From assembly GCA_046724395.1 (NCBI GenBank), contig JBKOWM010000043.1, positions 1 to 8,469 of the forward strand: 8,469 bases of DNA, written 5' to 3'. The notes under the pieces were generated by a model. That model saw nothing but the letters and a program-made list of their open reading frames with translations, did not search any database and was not told the DNA's origin. The position numbers were made by a program, and so were the translations under genes. Shown here one piece after another: positions 1 through 6,365 of the stretch. The DNA is from DATAEU01 sp046724395. GTDB taxonomy: Bacteria; Actinomycetota; UBA4738; HRBIN12. Each line of letters begins with the position of its first letter. The first letter of the stretch is position 1.

Positions 1-82
1 CAAGACTCGAACGCCCGGACGTGCCGACCGGGATCCCGCCGACGGCCGACGACTCGACTCTCGAACCGCGTACCATCCGCCC
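1..82. other. Left-edge upstream region, no gene identified
   Basis: No independent gene is visible in this short stretch. The frame of the downstream decarboxylase stays open to the window edge, but there is no ATG, GTG or TTG in that frame before the GTG at 83, so the enzyme is taken to start there. The translated upstream residues are rich in Arg, Asp and Pro and look non-coding. An undetected start further left cannot be excluded. Confidence 0.5.
71..76 (+). promoter_or_regulatory. Possible -10 element (TACCAT) for a leaderless decarboxylase mRNA
   Basis: TACCAT fits the TANNNT form of a bacterial -10 element and ends six bases before the GTG start at 83, so transcription would begin at or next to the start codon. 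No Shine-Dalgarno sequence precedes the GTG, which agrees with a leaderless transcript. No good -35 hexamer lies at the expected distance (around 48-53 reads GACGAC), so this is a weak call. Confidence 0.3.
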
Positions 83-1516
83 GTGACTGACCCGTTCGAG
101 CGCCCGGACGATGTCACAGACGCCCTTCAACTCGTCGTCGAGGAGGCCACCCGATACCTGCGCGAGCTCGACGACTCGGTCGTTCGGCTCCCCGGCGCCG
201 ACGAGGCGGCCGTGCGGTTCGCGGGACGACTGCCCGACGAGGGCTCGGGTGCGTCGGCGGCGCTCCGCGAGCTGATCGAAAACGGCCTTCCGGCCGCGGT
301 GCGGTCGTCCGGCCCGCGAATGTTCCACTTCGTCACCGGCGGCGTCACTCCGGCTGCAGTCGGCGCGGACTGGCTGACCTCGGCAATCGACCAGAACGCG
401 TTCAGCTGGGTTGGGACGCCGCTCGGCTCTCGGCTCGAGGCCGTCAGCGTGGGCTGGCTCAAGGAGCTATTCGGCCTGCCGGAGTCGTGGGCCGGGGTGC
501 TGACCACGGGTGCGACCATGGCGAATCTCACGGCGCTCGCGGCCGCCCGCCGATGGTTCGGAGCGCGGCTGGGCGTCGATGTCGAGGAGCGTGGGATGTC
601 GGGCCTTCCTCCCCCGCTCGTACTCTCGAGCGGCTACATCCATGCCAGCGCCGTCAAGGCGCTTGCCATGTTGGGGATCGGGCGCTCGAGCGTTCGACGG
701 TTCTCGCGCGACGGGGCCGGACGCCTGGATCTCGGCGCGCTGGAGGATGCCCTCGAAGCGCTCGGCCGCGCGCCCTCGATCCTGGTCGCGAACGCGGGCG
801 ATGTGAACACCGGCGACTTCGATCCGATCGACGCGATGGCAGACCTGGCCGAGCGCCACAACGCGTGGCTCCACGTCGACGGCGCCTTCGGTCTCTTCGC
901 CCGAGTCAGCCCCCGGACCGCCGCGTTGGCCGCGGGGATCGAACGAGCCCACTCGGTCATCGCGGACGGGCACAAGTGGCTCAACGTCCCCTACGACTCG
1001 GGATTCGCCTTCGTCCGGGACCCGATGGCGCTGCCCGGATCGTTCGCCGCAAGCGCCGACTACCTGCCGTCGCCCGATGACCCGCACCCGAATTTCGGCT
1101 ACTTCGGCCCCGAGATGTCCCGGCGGGCGCGCGGGCTGACGGTGTGGGCGAGCCTGCGCGCGTACGGCCGCACGGGGTATCGCGCGATGGTCGAGCGCCA
1201 CCTCGATCTCGCGCGACGGCTGGCCGCGCGCGTCGATCAAGAGCGCGACCTCGAGCGCCTGGCCGACGTGCCGCTCAACATCGTGTGCTTTCGCTTCCGG
1301 CCGCCCGGCTTGGACGATGCTGTCGTCGACGAGCTCAACCGGCGACTCGCACAGGCGATCGTCGCGGACGGTCGTGTGTACGCCGGCACCACGACGTACG
1401 CTGGCCGCGTCGCCCTTCGGCCCGCCATCGTGAACTGGCGGACGACGGAGCCAGACGTCCATGCCCTCGTCGACGTCGTGCTCGACCTCGGCGCTCGCCT
1501 GGCGCGCGACATCTGA
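83..1516 (+). CDS. PLP-dependent group II decarboxylase-family protein
   Basis: Probably a cytosolic pyridoxal-phosphate enzyme of the fold-type I group II decarboxylase family (aromatic amino acid, glutamate and related decarboxylases). The 477 residues match the usual family length. Visible landmarks: phosphate-loop segment TTGATMANL (141-149); a likely ring-stacking His at 187 in SSGYIHAS; HVDGAFG (264-270) with the Asp that would pair with the PLP ring nitrogen; and ADGHKWLNVPYDSG (294-307) with Lys298 as the Schiff-base lysine. The C-terminal small domain ends in the segment LRPAIVNWRTTEPDV (445-459), typical of the family. The HKWLNVPYD(C/S)G form belongs to a bacterial branch whose substrates are mostly undefined, so no substrate is assigned; decarboxylation or a related carbon-carbon cleavage is inferred from family. 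The GTG start is the only one in frame in the window. The PAS-array gene follows 45 bp downstream on the same strand. Confidence 0.88.
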   Translation: MTDPFERPDDVTDALQLVVEEATRYLRELDDSVVRLPGADEAAVRFAGRLPDEGSGASAALRELIENGLPAAVRSSGPRMFHFVTGGVTPAAVGADWLTSAIDQNAFSWVGTPLGSRLEAVSVGWLKELFGLPESWAGVLTTGATMANLTALAAARRWFGARLGVDVEERGMSGLPPPLVLSSGYIHASAVKALAMLGIGRSSVRRFSRDGAGRLDLGALEDALEALGRAPSILVANAGDVNTGDFDPIDAMADLAERHNAWLHVDGAFGLFARVSPRTAALAAGIERAHSVIADGHKWLNVPYDSGFAFVRDPMALPGSFAASADYLPSPDDPHPNFGYFGPEMSRRARGLTVWASLRAYGRTGYRAMVERHLDLARRLAARVDQERDLERLADVPLNIVCFRFRPPGLDDAVVDELNRRLAQAIVADGRVYAGTTTYAGRVALRPAIVNWRTTEPDVHALVDVVLDLGARLARDI

Positions 1517-1526
1517 TCACAGCGTC

Positions 1527-1555
1527 TTGCGGCCGCTCGAGCCGGCGAGCAAGAT
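1527..1555 (+). promoter_or_regulatory. Possible promoter for the PAS-array gene
   Basis: TTGCGG (1527-1532) and CAAGAT (1550-1555) are separated by 17 bases, the preferred -35/-10 spacing, and CAAGAT ends six bases before the GTG start at 1562. No Shine-Dalgarno motif is seen between them, so a leaderless transcript is plausible. Each hexamer matches the sigma-70-type consensus only partly, and cotranscription with the upstream decarboxylase remains possible. Confidence 0.35.
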
Positions 1556-1561
1556 GCGGCC

Positions 1562-3739
1562 GTGAACGAGGAACGGGCGCTCACCGAGCTCGCCACCAGA
1601 CTCGGGGCTGGCGAGACGCTCTACCGCCAGCTCATCGAGCAGCTGCCGGCGGTCGTCTACATCGAGACCAACGACGAGCACCCCCGCTTGCTTTACATCG
1701 GCCCGCAGGTCGGGGACCTGTTAGGCCGCCCGGCCGAGGATTGGCTCGCAAATCCGACGCTCTGGGACGAGAGCATCCACCCCGAGGACAGATGGCGCGT
1801 CCACGAGAGATGGTTCGCCGCCGTCCGGGCCGGAACGAGCTTCGTAGAGGACTACCGCGTCGTGCGGCACGACGGCAGGCTCGTGTGGATCCACGACAGC
1901 TGCGTCCCGATCCACGACGAGAGCGGCACCACGATCTACTGGCACGGCATGGCGCTCGATGTCACGGCGTCGAAGACCACCGAGGAGACCCTCCGGGCCT
2001 CCGAGGCGCGGTACCGGGCCCTCATCGAGAACGTCCCGGCCGTCGTGTACATCGTCGCGCCGGACGATGATCGCAAGACGCTCTACGTGAGCCCACAGGT
2101 CGAGGTCGCCCTCGGCTACTCACGGCAGGAGTGGCTCGAGCAGCCTGACATCTGGATGGAGCTGCTGCACCCCGACGACCGCGAGGAGACGCTGGCCGCG
2201 CACGACCTCCACAACGAGACCGGGCGTCCGTGGAGCCGAGAATACCGGCTCATCGCGAGCGACGGCCGGCCAGTCTGGTTCCGTGACGTCGCTACGCTCG
2301 TCCGCGATGCAAACGGGCAGGCGATGCACTGGCAGGGCGTGCAGCTGGACATCACCGAGCGGAAGCTGGCGGAGGAGCGACTCCAGGCGGCGCACGACGA
2401 GCTCGAGTTCCGGGTCCTTGAGCGAACGCACGAGCTCGAGGTGGCGAACGAGCTCATGCAGCTGGAGATCGAGGAGCGCCGCCGCGTCGAGCGGGAGCTC
2501 CGTGAGGCGCAGGATCGGTACCGCCTCCTGACGGAGCACCTGCCGGGCGCCGCGTACGTGTGGAGCATCGGGCGCGACCAGTCCATCTACGTGAGCCCGC
2601 AGGTCGAGTCGATTCTCGGGTTCACGAGCGACGAGTGGCGGCCACCAGACTTCTGGGTCACGAGGATCCATCCGGACGACCGGCAGTCCGTACTCGCCGC
2701 CACGCTTCGCTCGTCCATCACGGGCGAGCCGTTCGCGATGGAGTACCGGTATCTGGCGAAGGACGGACACGTCGTCTGGGTGCTCGACCAGGCGATCCTG
2801 CACGAACGGGACGAGCGTGGACAGCCGGCGATCTTCCACGGCCTGATGCTCGACATCACGGACCGCAAGGAGGCCGAGGCGAGGTCCTTCGATAACGAGC
2901 TCCGTTATCGGACCCTCGCCGGTCAAATCCCCGCCATCACCTACCTGTGGACACCGACGACGACGACGGTGCACGGAGGGAACACCAGGTACATCAGTGA
3001 GCAGGCCCAAACGGTGCTGGGCTTCTCGCCATCCGAGTGGATGGCGAAGCCCGACTTTTGGATCGGAAGGCTGCACCCCGAGGACCGAGAGCGGGTCCTC
3101 GAGAGCGCCAGCCGCGTCCTGCCGACGGGCGAGCCGTTCAGCCTGCAGTACCGCATGATCGCCGCCGACGGCTCGACGGTATGGGTGCGTGACGAGGGGC
3201 GTGCGGTCGCGTTCGATGAGCGGGGACGACCGACGGAATGGCAGGGCATCATGCTCGACGTCAGTGAGCACGAGCGAGCGCGGCAGGCGCAGCGAACGGC
3301 AGAGCTTCGGTTCCGCGCGCTCGTCGAGCACATTCCCGCGATCGTATTCATTGAACTCCCCGGGCTTCCTGCCGGCGAGTCGAAGTTCTTGTATCTGAGC
3401 CCACAGATCGAAGCGGTTGTCGGCTACACAGCCGAGGAGCTGATGGCCGATCCCGCGCATTTCGAGCGGATGCTGCACCCGGACGACCGTGACCGCATCG
3501 TTGCGGCCAACGAGCGCTCTGAGAAAACGGGGCTGCCGTTCGACGAGGAATATCGCGTCATCGCCAAGGACGGTCGAGTCGTCTGGTTCCACAGTCGCTC
3601 GTCGCTCGTTCAGGACGACTCCGCAGAGCCCGTCTGGCAGGGCGTCGCGTTCGACGTCACGGACCAACACCGAGATTCCGACGGCCTCGGCGCGAGCTCG
3701 GACAGCGGCGCGGCGCCGACCGATCGTGCGACCGTGTGA
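1562..3739 (+). CDS. Five-PAS-domain protein without an output domain
   Basis: A 725-residue, apparently soluble sensor-type protein with five PAS modules of the PAS_3 type: about 21-138, 150-268, 319-438, 448-572 and 583-703. Each repeats the same landmarks: an opening (Y/F)R.L...(I/L/V)PA or PGA, usually SPQ(V/I)E, LH/IH-P(D/E)DR, (E/Q)YR....DG..VW, and a closing W(Q/H)G or FHG with LDVT/LDIT/FDVT. Between modules 2 and 3 (about 268-318) lies a Glu/Arg-rich heptad-like helix (ELEVANELMQLEIEERRRVE), probably a dimerising coiled coil. The last 22 residues are a Ser/Asp/Ala-rich tail. No histidine kinase, GGDEF, EAL, HTH or phosphatase motif and no membrane segment is visible, and the frame closes normally at TGA, so the lack of an effector is not an obvious truncation. 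PAS domains bind small ligands or cofactors or mediate protein contacts; the ligand is unknown. It may signal by docking with a separate kinase or other partner. The GTG start has no ribosome-binding site, and the repeats begin about 20 residues in. Confidence 0.88.
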   Translation: MNEERALTELATRLGAGETLYRQLIEQLPAVVYIETNDEHPRLLYIGPQVGDLLGRPAEDWLANPTLWDESIHPEDRWRVHERWFAAVRAGTSFVEDYRVVRHDGRLVWIHDSCVPIHDESGTTIYWHGMALDVTASKTTEETLRASEARYRALIENVPAVVYIVAPDDDRKTLYVSPQVEVALGYSRQEWLEQPDIWMELLHPDDREETLAAHDLHNETGRPWSREYRLIASDGRPVWFRDVATLVRDANGQAMHWQGVQLDITERKLAEERLQAAHDELEFRVLERTHELEVANELMQLEIEERRRVERELREAQDRYRLLTEHLPGAAYVWSIGRDQSIYVSPQVESILGFTSDEWRPPDFWVTRIHPDDRQSVLAATLRSSITGEPFAMEYRYLAKDGHVVWVLDQAILHERDERGQPAIFHGLMLDITDRKEAEARSFDNELRYRTLAGQIPAITYLWTPTTTTVHGGNTRYISEQAQTVLGFSPSEWMAKPDFWIGRLHPEDRERVLESASRVLPTGEPFSLQYRMIAADGSTVWVRDEGRAVAFDERGRPTEWQGIMLDVSEHERARQAQRTAELRFRALVEHIPAIVFIELPGLPAGESKFLYLSPQIEAVVGYTAEELMADPAHFERMLHPDDRDRIVAANERSEKTGLPFDEEYRVIAKDGRVVWFHSRSSLVQDDSAEPVWQGVAFDVTDQHRDSDGLGASSDSGAAPTDRATV

Positions 3740-3785
3740 CCGTGCGGTCAGCCACCCAGAAATAGGTGGAACGGCCGATCGGCCG
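3737..3785. terminator. Cluster of three short dyads after the PAS-array stop
   Basis: Three inverted repeats stand one after another: TGACC-GTGC-GGTCA (3737-3750, overlapping the TGA stop), CCACC with GGTGG across an 8-base loop (3752-3769), and the perfect 14-base palindrome CGGCCGATCGGCCG (3772-3785). There is no T-tract, so a classical intrinsic terminator is not shown; the position between convergent genes suggests transcription ending or 3'-end protection. The palindrome could instead be a protein-binding site. Confidence 0.35.
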
Positions 3786-3986
3786 GGATGGCGAGATCTA
3801 CCGAAAACCAAGGTGGAGGCCCGATCTCGGCAACCGGCCTCGCACGATTCTCACCGTGAGGGTCATGCGCAGCGACGCCGGTGCCTTCGTCCGTCCGATG
3901 ACGGGGCCGGTTCCGGGATCTGTTTCCGTGACCGCGTGAGCGAGGCTGCGCCGGACCTCCGCTGCGCGGCGCGTAACCCCCGCCTG
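3740..3986. other. Convergent intergenic region
   Basis: This 247-bp stretch lies between the ends of the PAS-array gene and serS. Frames crossing it have no convincing start or protein family resemblance. Besides the dyads at its left end, it holds a GAGGCC/GGCCTC stem (3816-3821 with 3836-3841) and a CCGTC-CGAT-GACGG hairpin (3891-3904). The second could help end serS transcription coming from the right, but no run of T follows on that strand. No tRNA or small-RNA gene is recognisable. Confidence 0.5.
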
Positions 3987-5264
3987 CTATTCGGGCTCGG
4001 CGGGCCGGAGCTCGCGAAGGCTCTCCGGCAGGTACGCGTGGAGTCCCCTCGGAAGGTCGACGGAGCCGTCCGCTCGCTGGTGGTTCTCCATGATCGCGAT
4101 GAGGGTCCGGCTCATGGCTGTAGCCGTGCCGTTCAAGGTATGGACGGGCTCGATCCGCCCGTTCGCCCGGCGCAGGCGAGTCTGGAGCCTGCGCGCCTGG
4201 TAGTCGGTGCAGTTCGAGCACGACGTCAGCTCGCGGTATCGGCCCTGTCCGGGCAGCCATCCCTCGAGGTCGTATTTCTTGGCGGCCGACGCACCCAGAT
4301 CGCCTGCGGCGATGTTCATGACGCGGTATGGCAGCTCGAGATTGGCGAGGATCTCCTCCTCGATCGCGACCAGGAACTCGTGTTCGTCCCACGAGTCATC
4401 CGGCCGGGTGAAGGAGAACATCTCGACCTTGTCGAACTGGTGCACGCGGAACATCCCGCCGAGGTCCTTGCCGTACGACCCGGCCTCTCTACGAAAACAC
4501 GTCGAATACCCCGCGTACCGCAGCGGAAGGTCGTTCTCGTCGACGATCTCGCCCATGCGAAAGGCCGCGAGCGGGACCTCGGACGTGCCGACCAGATACA
4601 GCTCGTCCTCGCGCGTGATGTAGAGGTTGGCGGCATCGGTCGGCAGGAAGCCCGTCCCGTACATCGCGTCCTCGCGGACAAGCACCGGCGGGATGACCGG
4701 AAGGAAGCCGCGGGCGATCAGGATGTCGAACGCGTGCCGCACGAGCGCGAACTGCAGCAGGACGAGATCGCCGAGCAGGTACACGAACCGAGAACCGCTG
4801 GTCCTGGCGCCACGATCGGTGTCGAGAACGCCGAGGATCTCGCCGAGGGCGACGTGATCGCGGGGCTCGAAGTCAAACGACCGCAACTCGCCGTGCCGGC
4901 GGACCTCGACGGCGTCCTCCTCCGCCATGCCGTCCGCGGCGGTCTCGTGTGGGACATTCGGGGTCCGCGCGAGCACCGCCGTCAGGTTGGCCTCCACCGT
5001 CTCGAGCTCGGGCTCGATCTTCTTGAGACGAGACGAGATGTTGGCCACCTCGTCGATGAGCGTCTGCCGCTCGTCGCCTCGTGCCTGGCCGATCAGCCTC
5101 GACGCGCGGTTCTGTTCCGCGCGCACCGACTCGACTTCCGCAGTGAGAGACCGCCGACGCTCGTCCAGCGCGAGGATCTCGTCGATCGCCCCGGCGGCTC
5201 CCCGGCGGGCGAGCGCCTTCCGGAACGCTTCGGGCTCGTCCCGGATCGCGCGGACGTCGAGCAT
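3987..5264 (-). CDS. serS: Seryl-tRNA synthetase (class II)
   Basis: Charges tRNA-Ser with serine using ATP in the cytosol, supplying translation and selenocysteine precursor formation where present. The 425-residue length is standard. The N-terminus (MLDVRAIRDEPEAFRKAL) leads into the long antiparallel coiled-coil arm, about 28-100, that grips the tRNA-Ser variable arm. The class II core shows motif 1 (about 177-196, ending in IPPVLV), the TxE serine-binding loop GTSEV (226-230), motif 2 (CFRREAGSYGKDLGGMFR, 256-273, then HQFDKVEMF) and motif 3 (NGTATAMSRTLIAIMENHQ, 378-396, with Arg386). TSCSNCTDYQARR (347-359) is the usual segment between them. The ATG overlaps the bactofilin stop as TGATG, and AAGG lies four bases upstream of it, so translation is probably coupled to the bactofilin. 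It is the last gene of the minus-strand operon. No T-box leader is seen near it. Confidence 0.97.
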   Translation of the reverse strand: MLDVRAIRDEPEAFRKALARRGAAGAIDEILALDERRRSLTAEVESVRAEQNRASRLIGQARGDERQTLIDEVANISSRLKKIEPELETVEANLTAVLARTPNVPHETAADGMAEEDAVEVRRHGELRSFDFEPRDHVALGEILGVLDTDRGARTSGSRFVYLLGDLVLLQFALVRHAFDILIARGFLPVIPPVLVREDAMYGTGFLPTDAANLYITREDELYLVGTSEVPLAAFRMGEIVDENDLPLRYAGYSTCFRREAGSYGKDLGGMFRVHQFDKVEMFSFTRPDDSWDEHEFLVAIEEEILANLELPYRVMNIAAGDLGASAAKKYDLEGWLPGQGRYRELTSCSNCTDYQARRLQTRLRRANGRIEPVHTLNGTATAMSRTLIAIMENHQRADGSVDLPRGLHAYLPESLRELRPAEPE

Positions 5265-5788
5265 CAGACCTTCGCGCGCTGACCCGGCTCGGTGTCCGGG
5301 ACCCTCGTCGGCTGCTGCTGGCCCTGCGCCGCGTCAGCCCCCTGAGCCTGCGCCGCCTGCTGGTCCATCACGCTCTGGCCCTGGAAGATCGCGCCCTCCT
5401 CGATCACGAGGCTCTTCGAGGTGATGTCGCCGTCGACTCGGCCGCCGCGGGCGATCTCGGCCCGCCCCTTCACGATGATGTTGCCCTTGAAGCGCCCAGC
5501 GACCGAAACGTTCTGCGCACGGATCTCGGCCTCGACCTGGCTCTGAGCGCTGAGCGAGCAGTCGCCGTCGGCGTTGATCTGCCCCCTTACCTGTCCGTCG
5601 ATGCGCAACGAGCCAGCCGACACGACCGTTCCCTCGAGCTTGGCCGCCTGACCGATCACGGTGACCTCGTTGCCGTCTGCCATGCGTCTGCCCCCCATCC
5701 GCTCGTCGTGCCGCGACTCACGCCTTCGTTCCTGCCGCTGGTCGAAATCGTCGTCGTGCGACTCGGCGTCCTCGCGCCGCCAGATCAT
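5264..5788 (-). CDS. Bactofilin (polymer-forming cytoskeletal protein, DUF583)
   Basis: Bactofilins self-assemble without nucleotides into filaments or sheets on the inner face of the membrane and guide local cell-wall or surface processes. From this start the protein has 174 residues: a highly charged N-terminus (1-38), a bactofilin core of about 41-140 built from short right-handed beta-helix rungs (EVTVIGQAAKLEG, LRIDGQVRGQI, VSVAGRFKGNI, AEIARGGRVDGDI, LVIEEGAIFQG), and a Gln/Ala-rich tail (142-160). The ATG at 5788 is chosen because it forms ATGA with the DUF4446 stop and has GGTGA seven bases upstream, plus GGGAGG further off. ATGs at 5698 and 5683 would remove the charged region and leave the core intact; the one at 5683 follows a G-run and is a real alternative. 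The frame also opens back to 5968, but that part overlaps DUF4446 and is a shadow. The downstream junction with serS is TGATG. Confidence 0.9.
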   Translation of the reverse strand: MIWRREDAESHDDDFDQRQERRRESRHDERMGGRRMADGNEVTVIGQAAKLEGTVVSAGSLRIDGQVRGQINADGDCSLSAQSQVEAEIRAQNVSVAGRFKGNIIVKGRAEIARGGRVDGDITSKSLVIEEGAIFQGQSVMDQQAAQAQGADAAQGQQQPTRVPDTEPGQRAKV

Positions 5789-6288
5789 GTGGCCGTCACC
5801 GCCTCCCGGGGTCCTGCGAGCGCCTGGCGAATGGCTTCCTCCTCCTCCACGGACAGGTTGTACGCACTGCGCGACTCGTTGACCGGCTTGGCGTAGACGC
5901 GAGTGTCCTGCCGCCCGTTGATCGACGTCACCACTACTCCGTTCGCGCGATCGTCGAGCAGCGCGCACGAGAACGACAAGCGGCCCCCAACGTCCTCGAA
6001 GGCGTCATACCGCACCAGCCCGACGTGCCGGACCGCGCCCTCGACCAGCACCTGCTGCCGGCGGTCGGTGGCGTCGAGCGTCCGAACGGCCTGCTCGAGC
6101 TTCTGGATCCGTCGCGTCTGGCTCTCGAGGAGGCCACGTAGCACGTCGTCCATCTGGATGGGGCCGCTCGGCTCTTTCGACCTTCGGCCGCTGCCCAACG
6201 CGGAGAACAAAAGCGCCAGGCCGCCGAGCCCCAACGCAATCAGGACCAGCAAACTGAGGGTCTTGTCGGTGAAGACCATGACATCCAC
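5785..6288 (-). CDS. DUF4446 family membrane-anchored protein
   Basis: A 167-residue protein of a family without an established function. One hydrophobic segment at about 9-31 (LSLLVLIALGLGGLALLFSA) should anchor it in the membrane, followed by a basic SGRRSK stretch that predicts a cytoplasmic C-terminus. A helical, coiled-coil-like region spans about 46-82 (RGLLESQTRRIQKLEQAVRT). The characteristic DUF4446 core follows: VGLVRYDAFEDVGGRLSF (89-106), ALLDD, NGVVVTSINGR (116-126) and YAKPV (132-136), with an acidic LSVEEEEAI near the end. The GTG at 6288 is the longest start; an in-frame ATG at 6279 gives MVFTDKT and keeps the membrane helix. Neither has a clear ribosome-binding site. The stop overlaps the bactofilin start by four bases, which suggests coordinated production and possibly a direct partnership at the membrane; that function is inferred from context only. 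Confidence 0.87.
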   Translation of the reverse strand: MDVMVFTDKTLSLLVLIALGLGGLALLFSALGSGRRSKEPSGPIQMDDVLRGLLESQTRRIQKLEQAVRTLDATDRRQQVLVEGAVRHVGLVRYDAFEDVGGRLSFSCALLDDRANGVVVTSINGRQDTRVYAKPVNESRSAYNLSVEEEEAIRQALAGPREAVTAT

Positions 6289-6365
6289 GGTGGGTCGCGA
6301 TCCGAAACGTCGGCGGACGTCGAAACGCCGCTCTACCTGGGCTTACGAGGGCGGCATGATATACG
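6289..6365. promoter_or_regulatory. Divergent promoter region between the DUF4446-serS operon and larBC
   Basis: This 77-bp gap separates two operons read in opposite directions, so it should carry both promoters. On the plus strand, CATGAT (6355-6360) and the overlapping-start TACGAT (6362-6367) are -10-like; the first would place transcription close to the larB ATG at 6366 and the second close to the GTG at 6378. GAGGG (6347-6351) is rather far from the ATG to act as a ribosome-binding site. No convincing -35/-10 pair was found for the minus-strand operon. Confidence 0.45.

Noticed and set aside
467..1462. 331-codon minus-strand frame opposite the decarboxylase
   Set aside because: GC-driven shadow; the decarboxylase on the plus strand has an intact PLP core.
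2120..3811. 563-codon open frame on the minus strand, antisense to the PAS-array gene
   Set aside because: The plus-strand frame carries five clear PAS modules; the antisense product is low in complexity and has no family resemblance.
3740..3986. tRNA, small RNA or hidden gene in the convergent gap
   Set aside because: No cloverleaf, no start with a plausible frame, and no family-like translation; only short dyads were found.
3489..5282. 597-codon open frame on the plus strand, antisense to serS
   Set aside because: It begins inside the PAS-array gene, crosses the intergenic region and runs opposite to serS, which has unmistakable family motifs. Its protein is Arg-rich with no recognisable domain; long antisense frames are expected in GC-rich coding DNA.
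5789..5968. Longer N-terminus for the bactofilin, starting at 5968
   Set aside because: These 60 codons lie within the DUF4446 gene in another frame and are Arg/Gly-rich without conservation; the ATGA overlap at 5788 is a far better start.
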